Shown: one piece after another, positions 15,185 to 23,260 of the stretch
Layout of the letters: every line of letters begins with the position of its first letter
Numbering within the stretch: the first letter of the stretch is position 1
NCBI GenBank assembly: GCA_903902325.1
Contig: CAIUUO010000055.1
Location: forward strand, 1-48,529
DNA length: 48,529 nucleotides
Source: an uncultured Bacteroidia bacterium
GTDB lineage: Bacteria > Bacteroidota > Bacteroidia > Bacteroidales > Prolixibacteraceae
Direction: 5' to 3'
Translations under genes and position numbers: made by a program
The notes under the pieces: model-generated
Told to the model about the DNA's origin: nothing
The model's database searches: none
The model's input: the letters and a program-made list of their open reading frames with translations, nothing else

Positions 15185-16561
15185 CTAAATAATTTTTTTA
15201 ACCCATTTAAAGAATCTGAAAGGCGGATATTTGAAGGGTACATCGATCCAGGTAGGTGATGTTACGATGGCTCGCGCATGGCTGAATGCCAGAAAACTGG
15301 TGTGACCATGGTAGCTGTTCATTCCGCTGTTCCCCACCCCACCGAAAGGCAGATGATGGTTGGCAATGTGCATCAGGGTGTCGTTGATGCAGCCTCCGCC
15401 GGAAGTGGTTTTCATCAGGATCTCCTTAACCCTGTTGTTTGGTCCGAAATAATAGAATGCCAGAGGCTTTTCGTGGTCATTCACATAGTCGATCGCCTGG
15501 TCGATGTGATCAAAGGTCATTACCGGAAGCAGGGGTCCGAAGATCTCTTCCTGCATGATGGGAAAACTAGGTTCAACCTCTTCGATGATGGTGGGTGCAA
15601 TGAATTTCTGCGATGCATCCACTTCCCCGCCATAGGTTATCCGACCATGCAACATCAGCTTTTGCAGCCTTACCATGGCCTGGTCGTTCACAATCCGCGG
15701 GAAATACCTGCTCTCCTTGATCTCTTTGCCATACATCTCTTCGATGGCCAGGCCTATCTTGGCTATCAATTTATCTTTCACAGATTTGTGAACGAAAAGG
15801 TAATCCGGAGCGATGCAGGTCTGACCCGCATTGATGCATTTTCCCCAGGCGATCCTTTTAGCTGCTAAATCCAGATTTGCCCCTGCATCCACGATACACG
15901 GGCTCTTTCCGCCCAGTTCCAGCACAACCGGAGTAAGGTATTGGGCAGCAGCCTTCATGACCAATTTCCCAAGCGAAGGGCTTCCGGTAAAAAATATCAC
16001 ATCGAAGCGCTGCTCCAGCAGTAATCCATTAACAACCCTTCCTCCCTGCGTCATGGCAACATAGGAGGGATCGAATATCTCATTCACCAGATCCTCCATG
16101 ACTTTGGCAATGTTCGGAGTATATGGCGAAGCCTTTAATACCGCACAACAACCCGAAGAAATGGCTCCTACCAGCGGATTGAGCAGTAACTGGAACGGGT
16201 AATTCCACGGAGCAATGATCAGCGACGTCCCGAGCGGCTCATAGATGATCTTACTGCCGGAGGGTAAAAGTTGTACCGGAGTCCTGACGCGTTTCGTTCT
16301 AGCCCACTTTTTCAGATGTTTGAGGTGATTATTGATTTCCCCAAGGACGATGCTGATTTCTGTCAGGTAGGCTTCCTCTTTGGATTTGTGCAGATCCAGC
16401 CAGAGGGCCTCTGATATCTTGTCCTCATACCGGATAATAGCTGCCCTGAATTTCTTCAGGTGGACGATTCTGAAATCCAACGCCTTTGTAGCGTGCGTTT
16501 TGAAGAATTTCTTCTGGTTTTCTACGATGGTAAGTACCGCAGTGGCTGAACTATCTTCCAT
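15185..16561 (-). CDS. Aldehyde dehydrogenase, class 3-like
   Basis: The enzyme oxidises aldehydes to acids with NAD(P). From the ATG at 16561 the protein starts MEDSSATAVLTIVENQKKFF and has 458 residues, normal for class 3 (fatty or aromatic aldehyde) enzymes. The ATG at 16594 would add 11 residues that do not resemble the family N-terminus. Catalytic features, numbered from 16594, are Asn131 in PWNYPF, Glu226 in LELGGK and nucleophile Cys260 in INAGQTC. The C-terminal SGMNSYHGHTSFLAFSH is typical of class 3. Next upstream on the same strand is an SDR gene, across a repeat copy. The pair could oxidise an alcohol to an acid in two steps, which is inferred from proximity only. Confidence 0.92.
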   Translation of the reverse strand: MEDSSATAVLTIVENQKKFFKTHATKALDFRIVHLKKFRAAIIRYEDKISEALWLDLHKSKEEAYLTEISIVLGEINNHLKHLKKWARTKRVRTPVQLLPSGSKIIYEPLGTSLIIAPWNYPFQLLLNPLVGAISSGCCAVLKASPYTPNIAKVMEDLVNEIFDPSYVAMTQGGRVVNGLLLEQRFDVIFFTGSPSLGKLVMKAAAQYLTPVVLELGGKSPCIVDAGANLDLAAKRIAWGKCINAGQTCIAPDYLFVHKSVKDKLIAKIGLAIEEMYGKEIKESRYFPRIVNDQAMVRLQKLMLHGRITYGGEVDASQKFIAPTIIEEVEPSFPIMQEEIFGPLLPVMTFDHIDQAIDYVNDHEKPLAFYYFGPNNRVKEILMKTTSGGGCINDTLMHIANHHLPFGGVGNSGMNSYHGHTSFLAFSHARAIVTSPTWIDVPFKYPPFRFFKWVKKII

Positions 16562-16597
16562 TTTTGGCGAATTTAAAAACAATGTAAATTTCATATT

Positions 16598-16683
16598 ATT
16601 CTTCGTGAACCTTTGTGCCTTAGTGTCTTGGTGGCATTTTTTCCTGCCACTAAGTCACCAAGACACAAAGGTTCACAAAGAAT
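16598..16683. repeat. Long inverted repeat, CACAAAGGAC family, copy 2 (TTCACAAAG outside)
   Basis: Arms of about 38 nt pair nearly throughout: ATTCTTCGTGAACCTTTG on the left, CAAAGGTTCACAAAGAAT on the right, and TGGTGGCA / TGCCAC near the loop. It lies between two minus-strand genes (SDR and aldehyde dehydrogenase). Confidence 0.88.
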
Positions 16684-16723
16684 GGAGTTTGAGCATAAGA
16701 TTAAAAATAAAAATGAATGAAAA

Positions 16724-17542
16724 TCAGACAACCTCCTGACCTTTACGTCCTTCGAAGTGATCCATGGTCTTGTAGATGCCAAACAGGTTCCCCGCAACCC
16801 AATCGAAGAGGAAGCGTGGAAGCAGTCCCTGGAATAATCTCGTCAATTGTACGATCAAAGGCATTTTCACAAATACCTTATTGCATTCTATGCCTCTGAT
16901 AATTTTCCGGGCCGCTTTTTCTGGCTTCAATATCGGAATGACGGAGGATCGGACACCTTCAAACATGCCCGTATTGATGTAGTAGGGCATCACTGTAGTA
17001 ACATGGACATTGGTTTTCAATTGCTGCATTTCGATCCTGACGCTGTCGGACCATCCGGTTACGGCCCATTTGCTGGCGCAATAGACCGACATTCGAGGGT
17101 TTGACAGCAGTCCGGCAGAAGAGGAAATATTGCAGAGGCGGCCCGATTTCCGGCTGATCATATCCGGCAAAAACTGCAGTGCCACAAACATCGGGGCATT
17201 TACGTTGATATCCATGGTCCGGGTAATGTCGGTGATGGAATGGTCCTGAAAGAGCTTTCCCACTACAATCCCGGCATTATTGATCAAGATATCCGGTACA
17301 CCGTGCTTCTCCCTGACAAGAGCTGCGGCTGCGACGATCTGATCAACATCTGAGACATCCACCCGATATCCGGATACTTTTCCAATGGGTGATAATAAGG
17401 CAATCGTCTCGTCCAGATTTTTCTGACTGATGTCCCAGATCATCAGTTCGGCCCCTTTCTGAAGCACCATTTGACCCATCAGTCGGCCGATGCCGGAGGC
17501 TCCTCCGGTAATCAGCACTTTGGTTCCGTTTTTTATTTCCAT
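16724..17542 (-). CDS. Short-chain dehydrogenase/reductase (classical SDR)
   Basis: This is an NAD(P)-dependent oxidoreductase of 272 residues. The Rossmann motif TGGASGIG (residues 12-19), NNAG (88-91), the catalytic Ser in SSSAG and YCASK (Tyr154, Lys158) are all intact. The C-terminal extension with hydrophobic PLIVQLTRLFQGLLPRFLFDW resembles membrane-associated retinol or 17-beta-hydroxysteroid dehydrogenase-like SDRs. Lipid alcohols or ketones are therefore reasonable substrates, though unproven. Its aldehyde dehydrogenase neighbour lies downstream on the same strand. A TATCTTTG box 34 nt upstream is a plausible promoter. Confidence 0.9.
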   Translation of the reverse strand: MEIKNGTKVLITGGASGIGRLMGQMVLQKGAELMIWDISQKNLDETIALLSPIGKVSGYRVDVSDVDQIVAAAALVREKHGVPDILINNAGIVVGKLFQDHSITDITRTMDINVNAPMFVALQFLPDMISRKSGRLCNISSSAGLLSNPRMSVYCASKWAVTGWSDSVRIEMQQLKTNVHVTTVMPYYINTGMFEGVRSSVIPILKPEKAARKIIRGIECNKVFVKMPLIVQLTRLFQGLLPRFLFDWVAGNLFGIYKTMDHFEGRKGQEVV

Positions 17543-17557
17543 AATCTAAGAATTGGT

Positions 17558-17583
17558 TATATTTGGGATCATATCCAAAGATA
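17558..17583. promoter_or_regulatory. Back-to-back candidate -7 boxes between divergent SDR genes
   Basis: TATATTTG on plus (17558-17565) could serve the SDR at 17660. TATCTTTG on minus (17576-17583) could serve the SDR ending at 16724; a weak CAA (read on plus, 17602-17604) is its best -33 partner. The two boxes sit 10 nt apart in the divergent spacer. Confidence 0.4.
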
Positions 17584-17659
17584 GTCAAACGATTGAGAAA
17601 TCAATCAGTTATTTCAAAAAGGATCGCTTCATCATTCATTAAAAAACTACATTTCAATC

Positions 17660-18409
17660 ATGCTTTTAAAAGACAAAATTGCCCTGATTACAGGTGCAAG
17701 CCGCGGTATCGGCGCTGAAACGGCCAAATTATTCGCTCTCGAAGGTGCGAGGGTAGTTGTCAATTACAACAACAATGAAGCTGCGGCCAAACAGGTTGTT
17801 GAAGAAATAATTTCTAAGAATGGTCAGGCTTTTGCCGTTCAGGCAGACGTGACCGATTCCGACCAGGTAGAAAAAATGATGCAGGTCATCGGGAATCAAT
17901 ATGGCTATGTGGATATTCTTGTTATCAATGCAGGCCTGCGTTTTAAAGTCGCTCCTTTCATGCAGCAAACCTGGGAAGAGTTCTCCTGGAAATATTACGG
18001 GGAGATGAAGTCCTTCTACAATTCGGCCAAAGCCGTCATCCCTGGCATGATTGCAAAAAAAAGCGGGGTCATTGTGGCTGTCTCCAGTGGGTTGTCGAGG
18101 CATCCGGGAATGGGATTCTCCTCACACAGCGCTTCCAAATCGGCCGTAGATGCCCTGGTAAAGTCGCTCGCCCTGGAATTAGGGTCATCCGGTATCCGGG
18201 TAAATACCGTCGCCCCGGGGTTGACCATCACCGACGCTACCAGTTGGATGCCGAAAGAGCAGCAGGATCAGGCAGCCAGCCGCACAGCCCTGAAGAAAAA
18301 CGGAGAGCCAGATGACATTGCCAAGGTCATCCTTTTCATGGCCAGCGATCTTTCAAACCATGTTACCGGGACATACCTTTCTGTTGACGGAGGCTCGGCA
18401 ATGATTTAG
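17660..18409 (+). CDS. SDR-family protein with His in place of the catalytic Tyr
   Basis: The 249-residue protein has FabG-like architecture: TGASRGIG (residues 11-18) binds the cofactor, NAG marks strand 4, Ser142/143 is in place, and the C-terminal VNTVAPG and SVDGG are normal. The YxxxK motif, however, reads HSASK, so His156 stands where the proton-donating Tyr is expected, while Lys160 is kept. Either His substitutes in catalysis or the protein has another role, for example binding a cofactor or acting on an enoyl substrate. It is followed 42 nt later by a PPOX flavoprotein on the same strand, likely an operon. Family certain, activity doubtful. Confidence 0.88.
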   Translation: MLLKDKIALITGASRGIGAETAKLFALEGARVVVNYNNNEAAAKQVVEEIISKNGQAFAVQADVTDSDQVEKMMQVIGNQYGYVDILVINAGLRFKVAPFMQQTWEEFSWKYYGEMKSFYNSAKAVIPGMIAKKSGVIVAVSSGLSRHPGMGFSSHSASKSAVDALVKSLALELGSSGIRVNTVAPGLTITDATSWMPKEQQDQAASRTALKKNGEPDDIAKVILFMASDLSNHVTGTYLSVDGGSAMI

Positions 18410-18450
18410 TCCCTGCATTCCAATATCATTAATTTAAACAATTCAATTAC

Positions 18451-18849
18451 ATGGCACAACTTACACAAGAGATGAAGGAGATGATTGCCACACAGCAATG
18501 TTTCCTGGCTACAGTCAGCAAGGAGGGGGTTCCCAACAATGCACCCAAGCGTTCCACAAGGGTTTTCAATGATGAGACGCTGATGTTTTCCGAAGGTACT
18601 GCAGGCAATACCTATAAAAACATCCTGGATGGTTCCAGGATCGCGGTAGCGGTTGTCAATAGGGAAATCCTCGATGGATACAGGTTTCTAGGAACACCAA
18701 AGGTATTGACAGAGGGTGAGATTTATGAGAAATCGGCTGAAATGTCGCAAAAAGCAGGAATGCCTAAGCCGAAGGCAGTCGTTTTGATCCATATTGACGA
18801 AATCCACAGCCTGAAACCCGGACCTATGGCTGGAAAGAAGATTGGATAA
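18451..18849 (+). CDS. Pyridoxamine 5'-phosphate oxidase family (FMN split-barrel) protein
   Basis: This 132-residue split-barrel protein resembles small FMN- or F420-type PPOX proteins, which act as flavin reductases or oxidases on varied substrates. The N-terminal ATQQCFLATVSKEGVPNNAPKR is the typical first strand-loop pair, and GTAGNTYKNILDGSRIAVAVV the next. It is too short and too different from true PdxH to make pyridoxal phosphate. Together with the preceding SDR-like gene it forms a small unit, possibly sharing a substrate or electron transfer, which is an inference. Its stop codon is followed by repeat copy 3. Confidence 0.82.
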   Translation: MAQLTQEMKEMIATQQCFLATVSKEGVPNNAPKRSTRVFNDETLMFSEGTAGNTYKNILDGSRIAVAVVNREILDGYRFLGTPKVLTEGEIYEKSAEMSQKAGMPKPKAVVLIHIDEIHSLKPGPMAGKKIG

Positions 18850-18874
18850 TATATTTTAGTGTTTTATCCTCCTA

Positions 18875-18982
18875 TTTAACCACAAAGGACTCAAAGTAAA
18901 CACACAAAGGTCCCAAAGTGTCAAAACCCAATATTTCGGTTTGGGTCCTTTGTGCTTTTCCTTTGAGTCCTTTGTGGTTAAT
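18875..18982. repeat. Long inverted repeat, CACAAAGGAC family, copy 3 (ACCAC outside)
   Basis: TTAACCACAAAGGACTCAAAG pairs with CTTTGAGTCCTTTGTGGTTAA at the outside (one base of each omitted would leave 20-bp arms). The inner parts ACAAAGG and CCTTTGTG also match. It separates the PPOX gene from the DUF2157 gene. Confidence 0.9.
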
Positions 18983-19081
18983 TTTTTGAGTTTATTGAAT
19001 ATTTTAATCAAATATTTGACAATTAATTCATTGTAATTTTTACAAAACCTTTCGAAAACATAAATTTTGCAGGTTTTTCTG

Positions 19082-19113
19082 TTGATTGCAAAATAAATTA
19101 TTTCATAGCTTTG
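19082..19113 (+). promoter_or_regulatory. Promoter for the DUF2157/GDYXXLXY operon
   Basis: TTG (19082-19084), a 21-nt spacer and TAGCTTTG (19106-19113) fit the Bacteroidota consensus. The predicted start of transcription is about 30 nt before the ATG at 19150. Confidence 0.55.
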
Positions 19114-19149
19114 ATTTTGTTCTCATGTTAATGTAAAAAACATTGAAAA

Positions 19150-20466
19150 ATGAACCTTATCAAAGACCTGACCGAACTGGTAAATGCCGAAATCATCACT
19201 GACGAAACGGCACGTAAAATTTCAGACTACTATCAAGGAAAAAGGGCGACCTCACCCAACAGGCAGTTGCTGATTTTTGGAACTGCAGGAGCACTGCTGG
19301 TCGGACTTGGAGTGATGTTCATCGTTGCCAACCAATGGGAAGATCTTTCACGGAGTTTAAAAACATCGCTAGCCTTTTACCTTTTAGTAATTCCGCAATT
19401 GCTGACAGGATATGTAATTCTTAAAAAATACCACAAAATTGTATGGAGAGAAAGCGCTGCTCTCTTGCTCTTTTTCGTGGTTGGAGCCAATATCTCACTA
19501 GTGGCCCAGATTTATCACATCAACGGAGATCCCAGCACATTTTGCCTGACGTGGATGCTCCTGATTGCACCCCTGATTTACCTCATGGACTCTTCGGCCG
19601 TATCATTGGCCTATTTTCTTGGCATTATGTCCTATGGCCTGGCAGTTCAAAGCAATTCGACCAATCCATTTGGCAAATATCTATTCTGGTTGCTGGTTAC
19701 CCTACCTTTACCGCGCTATTTTCAGCTATTTAAAAAAACTTCTGACAATCTGCTATTTACCTTGCATCACTGGGTGATTCCATTTGTTCTCACCATGACC
19801 CTCGGGATATTGTCCCACAAATTCAGGATGTTCATGCCTCCAGCCTTCATGACCATGTTCGGAATGTTTTACCTGATTGGGAACTTCAGGTTTTTTAACG
19901 GCAAACCTATTTTTTTGAACGGCTACCGCATTTTCGGTCTGGCAGGAACTATAATAACCATGTTGGTCATGTCATTCAAATCCAACTGGACAAACTTGTC
20001 GGATCACAAATACATATTGGGTGATTTGATCTCGTCACCCGAAATAATTGCCAGTTTCGTTCTTTTCATATCAGCCTCTGTGCTGTTGTACAGGCAGTAT
20101 AAAACCAAATCCATTTCAGAATGGAAATTGATTGAATTCACCTACATTTTGTTTTGGATTCTCATTGTCGTCGGAATTTTTACTTCCCAGTCGTATATCC
20201 TTGTTAACCTGTTTGTCTTTTTCATGGCATTTTTGATGATACGGGAAGGTTCCATTCGTACAAACCTGGGCATCCTAAATTTTGGGATGGTCATCATCGC
20301 TTTGCTGGCCATATGTCGCTCCTTTGATTCTGATTTAACCTTTGTCGTAAAGGGTAGCATGTTTGTGCTTGTCGGCATCGGATTTTTTGTTACCAACTGG
20401 CTGATGCTCAAAAAAAAGAATAAACATGAAATACCCATGGACAATATTCGGGCGGATGGGAAATGA
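19150..20466 (+). CDS. DUF2157 polytopic membrane protein
   Basis: DUF2157 proteins are inner-membrane proteins of unknown function. The 438-residue product has a soluble N-terminal part of about 45 residues (LVNAEIITDETARKISDYYQ, the DUF2157 signature region). Roughly 12 hydrophobic segments follow, starting with LLIFGTAGALLVGLGVMFIVANQW. The C-terminus is basic. The typical partner, a GDYXXLXY protein, follows 53 nt later on the same strand, which supports the family call. The gene has its own promoter-like sequence upstream. Confidence 0.85.
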   Translation: MNLIKDLTELVNAEIITDETARKISDYYQGKRATSPNRQLLIFGTAGALLVGLGVMFIVANQWEDLSRSLKTSLAFYLLVIPQLLTGYVILKKYHKIVWRESAALLLFFVVGANISLVAQIYHINGDPSTFCLTWMLLIAPLIYLMDSSAVSLAYFLGIMSYGLAVQSNSTNPFGKYLFWLLVTLPLPRYFQLFKKTSDNLLFTLHHWVIPFVLTMTLGILSHKFRMFMPPAFMTMFGMFYLIGNFRFFNGKPIFLNGYRIFGLAGTIITMLVMSFKSNWTNLSDHKYILGDLISSPEIIASFVLFISASVLLYRQYKTKSISEWKLIEFTYILFWILIVVGIFTSQSYILVNLFVFFMAFLMIREGSIRTNLGILNFGMVIIALLAICRSFDSDLTFVVKGSMFVLVGIGFFVTNWLMLKKKNKHEIPMDNIRADGK

Positions 20467-20519
20467 TCTGCCAGCTGGCGGATGGGAATTCCATTTGGCA
20501 ATTAAATAAAACAAATCTG

Positions 20520-21131
20520 ATGCACATGAATCGTAAAAGTTTGTTGTTGATAGCCTTTATTTGTGTCTGCGCGATACAACTGTTTGTTCCCATTCAGATG
20601 ATCAGCAAGCAGGCCGATTTTGCAGAATCCGGGAATAAATTCCAATTCAGAATCAGGCACAACAGGCCGAATGATTTCAGGAGAGGAAATACCGGCACAA
20701 CCATTCAGGGCAAATTTATTTGGGTTCAATTTGAACAGGATAAATACAAAGTGGCAAATAAAAAGGATTGGGAACTCGGTCAGACTGTTTTTGTATCCTT
20801 TGTTGCTGACAGTCTGGGCTATGCCAGGATACAATCACTTTCAAAAACCAAACCCGTTGGCAACTCAGACTGGGTGAAGGCTGAAGCCTATATGAACCGA
20901 AAAGATTCTGTGAACCTGCGTGTGAATTTTCCGTTCAACAATTATTACATCGAGGACAAGGACACGAAGGATATTGATTCTGTTCTTACCAGGAAACTGG
21001 ATGATTCGACCACCAACATTTGCATGAAAGTCAGCATCAGGGAAAACCAGTTTCTGGTCAATGACCTAACTGTTGACAGCCTCTCCTTTAATGATTTTGT
21101 GAAGAAGATCCGGGAAAAGCAAAAAAATTGA
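20520..21131 (+). CDS. GDYXXLXY-family exported protein
   Basis: The family is named for a GDYxxLxY signature and is usually encoded beside DUF2157. Starting at ATG 20520 (or 20526, two residues shorter) the protein has an N-terminal hydrophobic anchor (LLLIAFICVCAIQLFVPIQM). The region RPNDFRRGNTGTTIQGKFIWVQFE corresponds to the signature; the exact GDYxxLxY letters are replaced by GKFIWVQF here. NFPFNNYYIEDK corresponds to the conserved YFxxE stretch, and a beta-rich end follows. The start further upstream at 20463 would place non-hydrophobic residues before the anchor. The role is unknown, probably as a membrane pair with DUF2157. The stop codon is inside a TTGACAA-type repeat. Confidence 0.75.
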   Translation: MHMNRKSLLLIAFICVCAIQLFVPIQMISKQADFAESGNKFQFRIRHNRPNDFRRGNTGTTIQGKFIWVQFEQDKYKVANKKDWELGQTVFVSFVADSLGYARIQSLSKTKPVGNSDWVKAEAYMNRKDSVNLRVNFPFNNYYIEDKDTKDIDSVLTRKLDDSTTNICMKVSIRENQFLVNDLTVDSLSFNDFVKKIREKQKN

Positions 21132-21155
21132 CAATTGAAAGTTGACAATTGTCAA
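21128..21155. repeat. TTGACAATTG repeats ending in a perfect 14-bp palindrome
   Basis: TTGACAATTG occurs twice, the second within the palindrome TTGACAATTGTCAA (21142-21155). The same heptamer TTGTCAA/TTGACAA recurs at 47077-47104 and 47950-47957. Confidence 0.7.
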
Positions 21156-21195
21156 TGAGTTCCAATGTTGAGATGATTTTCAAAAAATCCCCTAT

Positions 21196-21254
21196 GTGTC
21201 CTTTGTGCCTTACTTTGTGACCTTTCCCGAAGAATCGGGACAAGTCGTGGTTAA
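21196..21254. repeat. Half copy of the CACAAAGGAC family with a 21-nt insert, copy 4
   Basis: Only a right arm is present (GTGTCCTTTGTGCC ... GTGGTTAAA). Between CCTTT and GTGGT lies a 21-nt insert (21226-21246) with a CCCGA / TCGGG mini-hairpin and ACAAGTC at its end. It lies between the GDYXXLXY and hydrolase genes. Confidence 0.82.
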
Positions 21255-21328
21255 AACGGATATTACAGGTATTTTTTATAATTTGGTACTCTGCACATTT
21301 CATTCCAGGCGCACACCAAAAATACCAC

Positions 21329-23098
21329 ATGAGGTACATTTCAACAGTTATTCTACTCGCTGTCAATTGCTGGATCCTTCAAGCTCAAACACTTCCCGGC
21401 TTTAAGATCTCCGGCACATACGATGAGCAGCAACTTGTTATTGAAAATTCACCTCCCTCCACCCGTATCCTGATCAACGCCCCACTCAAAGGATTCGAAA
21501 AAAACAACCAGGTTTTACTCGTATTCTATGCCCTGCCTAACGGGAATACCATCGAACAGACAATTGGCAAAAATCTGAAACCGGGTGATGACTGGCATTA
21601 CAACATCCAGCACATCGGAGCCCAGACAAGATATCTGAGGCATCTCCTTAAAAACAAAACCATCGTCACGGTCTACCTGGAAGCCAGGCAGAAAAGCTGG
21701 CCGGCTTGGGTGGCCAATACCCATGATTCTGTCAATGCAATAAAGGCGATCGTGGATAACATCAAGGGCATATTTTCTCAATGGAATCCGCAGGTAGCAC
21801 TGAATGGCCACAGTGGCGGAGGCAGGTTCATCTTCAGCTATTTGAATGCGGTTCAGAAAATTCCCGATGATGTAGTGAGGATCGCCTTCCTCGACAGTGA
21901 TTACGGGTATGAGGATAGCATCTGCGGACCAAAACTTCGCGATTGGCTGAAATCAGGCAGGAACAGGTTTCTCTGCACACTTGCCTACAATGACAGTGTA
22001 GTGATTTACAACGGAAAACCGGTGGTATCTCCCACGGGCGGGACCTGGTACAGGAGCAAAATGATGAAGAATTACCTCGCAAAATACTTTAGATTCAAGG
22101 CAAAAGATCGTGACTCGATAATCTGGAATACCGCATTGCACCGAAGAATCGAAATCATTCTGAAGACAAACCCAGGCAACAAGATTTACCATACAACCCA
22201 GGTGGAGCTGAATGGCTTTTTGCAGAGCATGCTCAGCGGAACAAGGCTCGAGCACAAGGGATATGTCTATTTCGGGAATCGGGCCTATTCCTGTTACATT
22301 GCGGATTCGATTGAAGTTCCAATTCGTAGGCTGAACTTTCCTCCCCGGAAACCGGACGCTGAAACCGGTTCCGCTTTCATGAAAAGGATTGCTCCCCTGC
22401 CACTCAGGGAGAGGGAAATTGAGATTTTCAAAGCAGTCTCTTCGGGAAATATCCCGGACTTCCTGAGAAATACCGTGACTTTGCAGGGAACGTTCGAAGA
22501 TTCTGCCGGAACTCTCCATCGGGTCAGTTACGAAGCCATGGCAGATTATCTGGCCGTTGGAAACAACCTTGATAATTGCCGGATTCCCATGAACCCACTT
22601 ACGGCACAGAGATTGGCCGACCTCTTTGGAGGATCTTTAATTACTGCCAAACTAAGTGACCACATCTTTAAAAGTGCAACTGTAAATCTGACTCCTTTCA
22701 ATTACAAACCTGTCGGAAATGGCAACGAACTGGTGACCAAATTCGAAGAGCACAATGTCCAAATTGAGAAACAATTCGTTGAAGCGGGTGGAATCCATGG
22801 GCAACTGGTCGCAGGAATCAAGAAAGATGTCATTCTCTCCTCAAGAATTGCTGAACAGCCAACCAAGGTGGTAATATATGGCTGGCACAAGCCCGACAAC
22901 CAACCGATTCAGCCTGTCTATTCCGGTCATGTTAACTGGTATGTGGATTACAGCCATGGGATCAGGCTGATTAACAACCAGGTTCTGGTAGATAGCAAGC
23001 CCTGCCTGTTTTCGGAAATATTGAAGGATCCGGTGTTGTTCAGGATTTTCAGTGACGAAGACAAACCGATTGAAAAAGCATATCAGATAGGGAATTGA
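21329..23098 (+). CDS. Secreted alpha/beta hydrolase fused to a conserved C-terminal domain
   Basis: The 589-residue exported protein has a signal peptide (MRYISTVILLAVNCWILQAQ). The N-terminal half looks like an alpha/beta hydrolase: a nucleophile elbow NGHSGGGRF with Ser162, and LDSDYG plus a late His region (ELNGFL) as candidate acid and base sites. From about residue 345 a second domain begins, with LREREIEIFKAVSSGNIPDFLR, MADYLAVGN, CRIPMNPLTAQRLADLFGG and GQLVAGIKKDV. It ends with YGWHKPDNQPIQPVYSGH and NWYVDYSHGIRLI. From memory such a domain also occurs as a separate, unannotated exported protein in other bacteria; its His- and Asp-rich end suggests an enzyme. The fusion implies the two act on the same substrate. 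Function unknown. Confidence 0.7.
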   Translation: MRYISTVILLAVNCWILQAQTLPGFKISGTYDEQQLVIENSPPSTRILINAPLKGFEKNNQVLLVFYALPNGNTIEQTIGKNLKPGDDWHYNIQHIGAQTRYLRHLLKNKTIVTVYLEARQKSWPAWVANTHDSVNAIKAIVDNIKGIFSQWNPQVALNGHSGGGRFIFSYLNAVQKIPDDVVRIAFLDSDYGYEDSICGPKLRDWLKSGRNRFLCTLAYNDSVVIYNGKPVVSPTGGTWYRSKMMKNYLAKYFRFKAKDRDSIIWNTALHRRIEIILKTNPGNKIYHTTQVELNGFLQSMLSGTRLEHKGYVYFGNRAYSCYIADSIEVPIRRLNFPPRKPDAETGSAFMKRIAPLPLREREIEIFKAVSSGNIPDFLRNTVTLQGTFEDSAGTLHRVSYEAMADYLAVGNNLDNCRIPMNPLTAQRLADLFGGSLITAKLSDHIFKSATVNLTPFNYKPVGNGNELVTKFEEHNVQIEKQFVEAGGIHGQLVAGIKKDVILSSRIAEQPTKVVIYGWHKPDNQPIQPVYSGHVNWYVDYSHGIRLINNQVLVDSKPCLFSEILKDPVLFRIFSDEDKPIEKAYQIGN

Positions 23099-23120
23099 AA
23101 ATGATTTGAGCTCTAATACC

Positions 23121-23251
23121 ATTTAACCACAAAGGACTCAAAGGTTAAAACCACAAAGGTCACAAAGACAGGCAATCAACCCTTTCTCTTTGTGACCTTC
23201 GTGCGTACTTTGAGTCCTTTCCCGAAAAATCGGGACAAGTCGTGGTAAAAT
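23121..23251. repeat. Long inverted repeat, CACAAAGGAC family, copy 5, right arm interrupted by a 21-nt insert
   Basis: The left arm TTAACCACAAAGGACTC is intact. The matching right arm reads GAGTCCTTT, then 21 nt (23221-23241), then GTGGTAAA. The insert is the same as in copy 4 apart from one base. It lies between the convergent hydrolase and polyproline genes. Confidence 0.88.
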
Positions 23252-23260
23252 AAAACTCTG

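Noticed and set aside
15185-18849. The dehydrogenase cluster as a new biosynthetic pathway
   Set aside because: The genes are on both strands, separated by repeats, and the only support for joint function is closeness.
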